NCBI GenBank assembly: GCA_947374315.1
Contig: CANCBK010000043.1
Span: 1 to 14,058, forward strand
Reading direction: 5' to 3'
Source of the DNA: Burkholderiaceae bacterium
Lineage (GTDB): Bacteria > Pseudomonadota > Gammaproteobacteria > Burkholderiales > Burkholderiaceae
Length of the DNA: 14,058 nt
The notes under the pieces are model-generated. The model saw only the letters and a list, made by a program, of their open reading frames with translations. It had not been told where the DNA came from and did not search any database. Below are positions 13,983-14,058 of this stretch, in pieces (position 1 is the first letter of the stretch; every line of letters starts with the position of its first letter). A program made the translations under genes and the position numbers.

Positions 13983-14058
13983 ATGAATCTTGGAAAAAAA
14001 GCCGCGGCCCCAAAGGACAACGGCTTCTTAAATTTGCTGGAAAAAATAGAGAGAATAG
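13983..14058 (+). CDS. N-terminal start of a plus-strand protein, possibly an AbgT-family transporter (partial)
   Basis: An ATG at 13983 opens 25 codons that run off the right edge, beginning MNLGKKAAAPKDNG and continuing FLNLLEKIERI. A short polar tail followed by an amphipathic 'FL..LE.IERIG' segment resembles the N-terminus of AbgT (p-aminobenzoyl-glutamate transporter) proteins, in which GN-LP and the first membrane helix come next. This is pattern recall on very little sequence. An AGGTG about 11 nt upstream is a poor ribosome-binding site. A hairpin followed by seven Ts on the opposite strand (14026-13994) offers a rival reading: the terminator of a minus-strand gene beyond the edge. 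Confidence 0.35.
   Translation, partial: MNLGKKAAAPKDNGFLNLLEKIERI

Overview
The window looks like core chromosome of a betaproteobacterium of the Burkholderiales, most like Polynucleobacter. The pointers are the gene order aroQ-accB-accC-prmA-DUF3426-PfkB kinase, the Burkholderiales-type type-2 PyrF, a Lys/Ala/Pro histone H1-like protein ending in NPAAAWPFPTG-type residues, moderate G+C and very short spacers. This is inferred from protein sequence alone. I see no IS element, phage gene, CRISPR array, tRNA or rRNA.

Layout. The left edge holds the first 28 codons of a minus-strand gene, probably corA, divergent from pyrF (159-1004, +). pyrF converges on a compact six-gene minus-strand unit transcribed from about 7.7 kb down to 1.0 kb: mpl (peptidoglycan recycling ligase), a FabG-like short-chain dehydrogenase, an RNB-domain exoribonuclease, a TonB-like protein, aroE and mtgA. 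Neighbours overlap or lie 2 to 42 nt apart, so co-transcription is likely. A thioredoxin-like TlpA protein (7733-8260, +) diverges from mpl across only 26 bp. After a 249-bp intergenic region with a candidate promoter and a structured leader comes the plus-strand cluster aroQ-accB-accC-prmA::DUF3426, then a PfkB-family kinase. A strong hairpin terminator at about 13.5 kb separates the kinase from a convergent histone H1-like gene. The right edge carries what looks like the first 25 codons of another plus-strand gene, perhaps an AbgT-type transporter.

Roles. Most genes are housekeeping: pyrimidine synthesis (pyrF), two shikimate-pathway steps (aroQ, aroE), the first step of fatty-acid synthesis (accB, accC), cell-wall synthesis and recycling (mtgA, mpl), RNA decay (RNB protein), redox (TlpA), ribosomal-protein methylation (prmA) and nucleoid architecture (H1-like).

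The unusual part is a pair of nine-adenine runs, the only two I found here, each at a point where a one-base slip changes the protein's C-terminus. In prmA the A9 run (11889-11897) lies in the linker joining the methyltransferase to a membrane segment plus DUF3426 domain. In frame it gives the 509-aa fusion, while either slipped frame stops within four codons and gives soluble PrmA. In the H1-like gene the A9 run (13675-13683, minus strand) sits just before an in-frame stop, and only a -1 shift (equivalent to one extra A) reaches the conserved C-terminus. Transcriptional slippage, homopolymer sequencing error and true mutation all fit, and they can be told apart.
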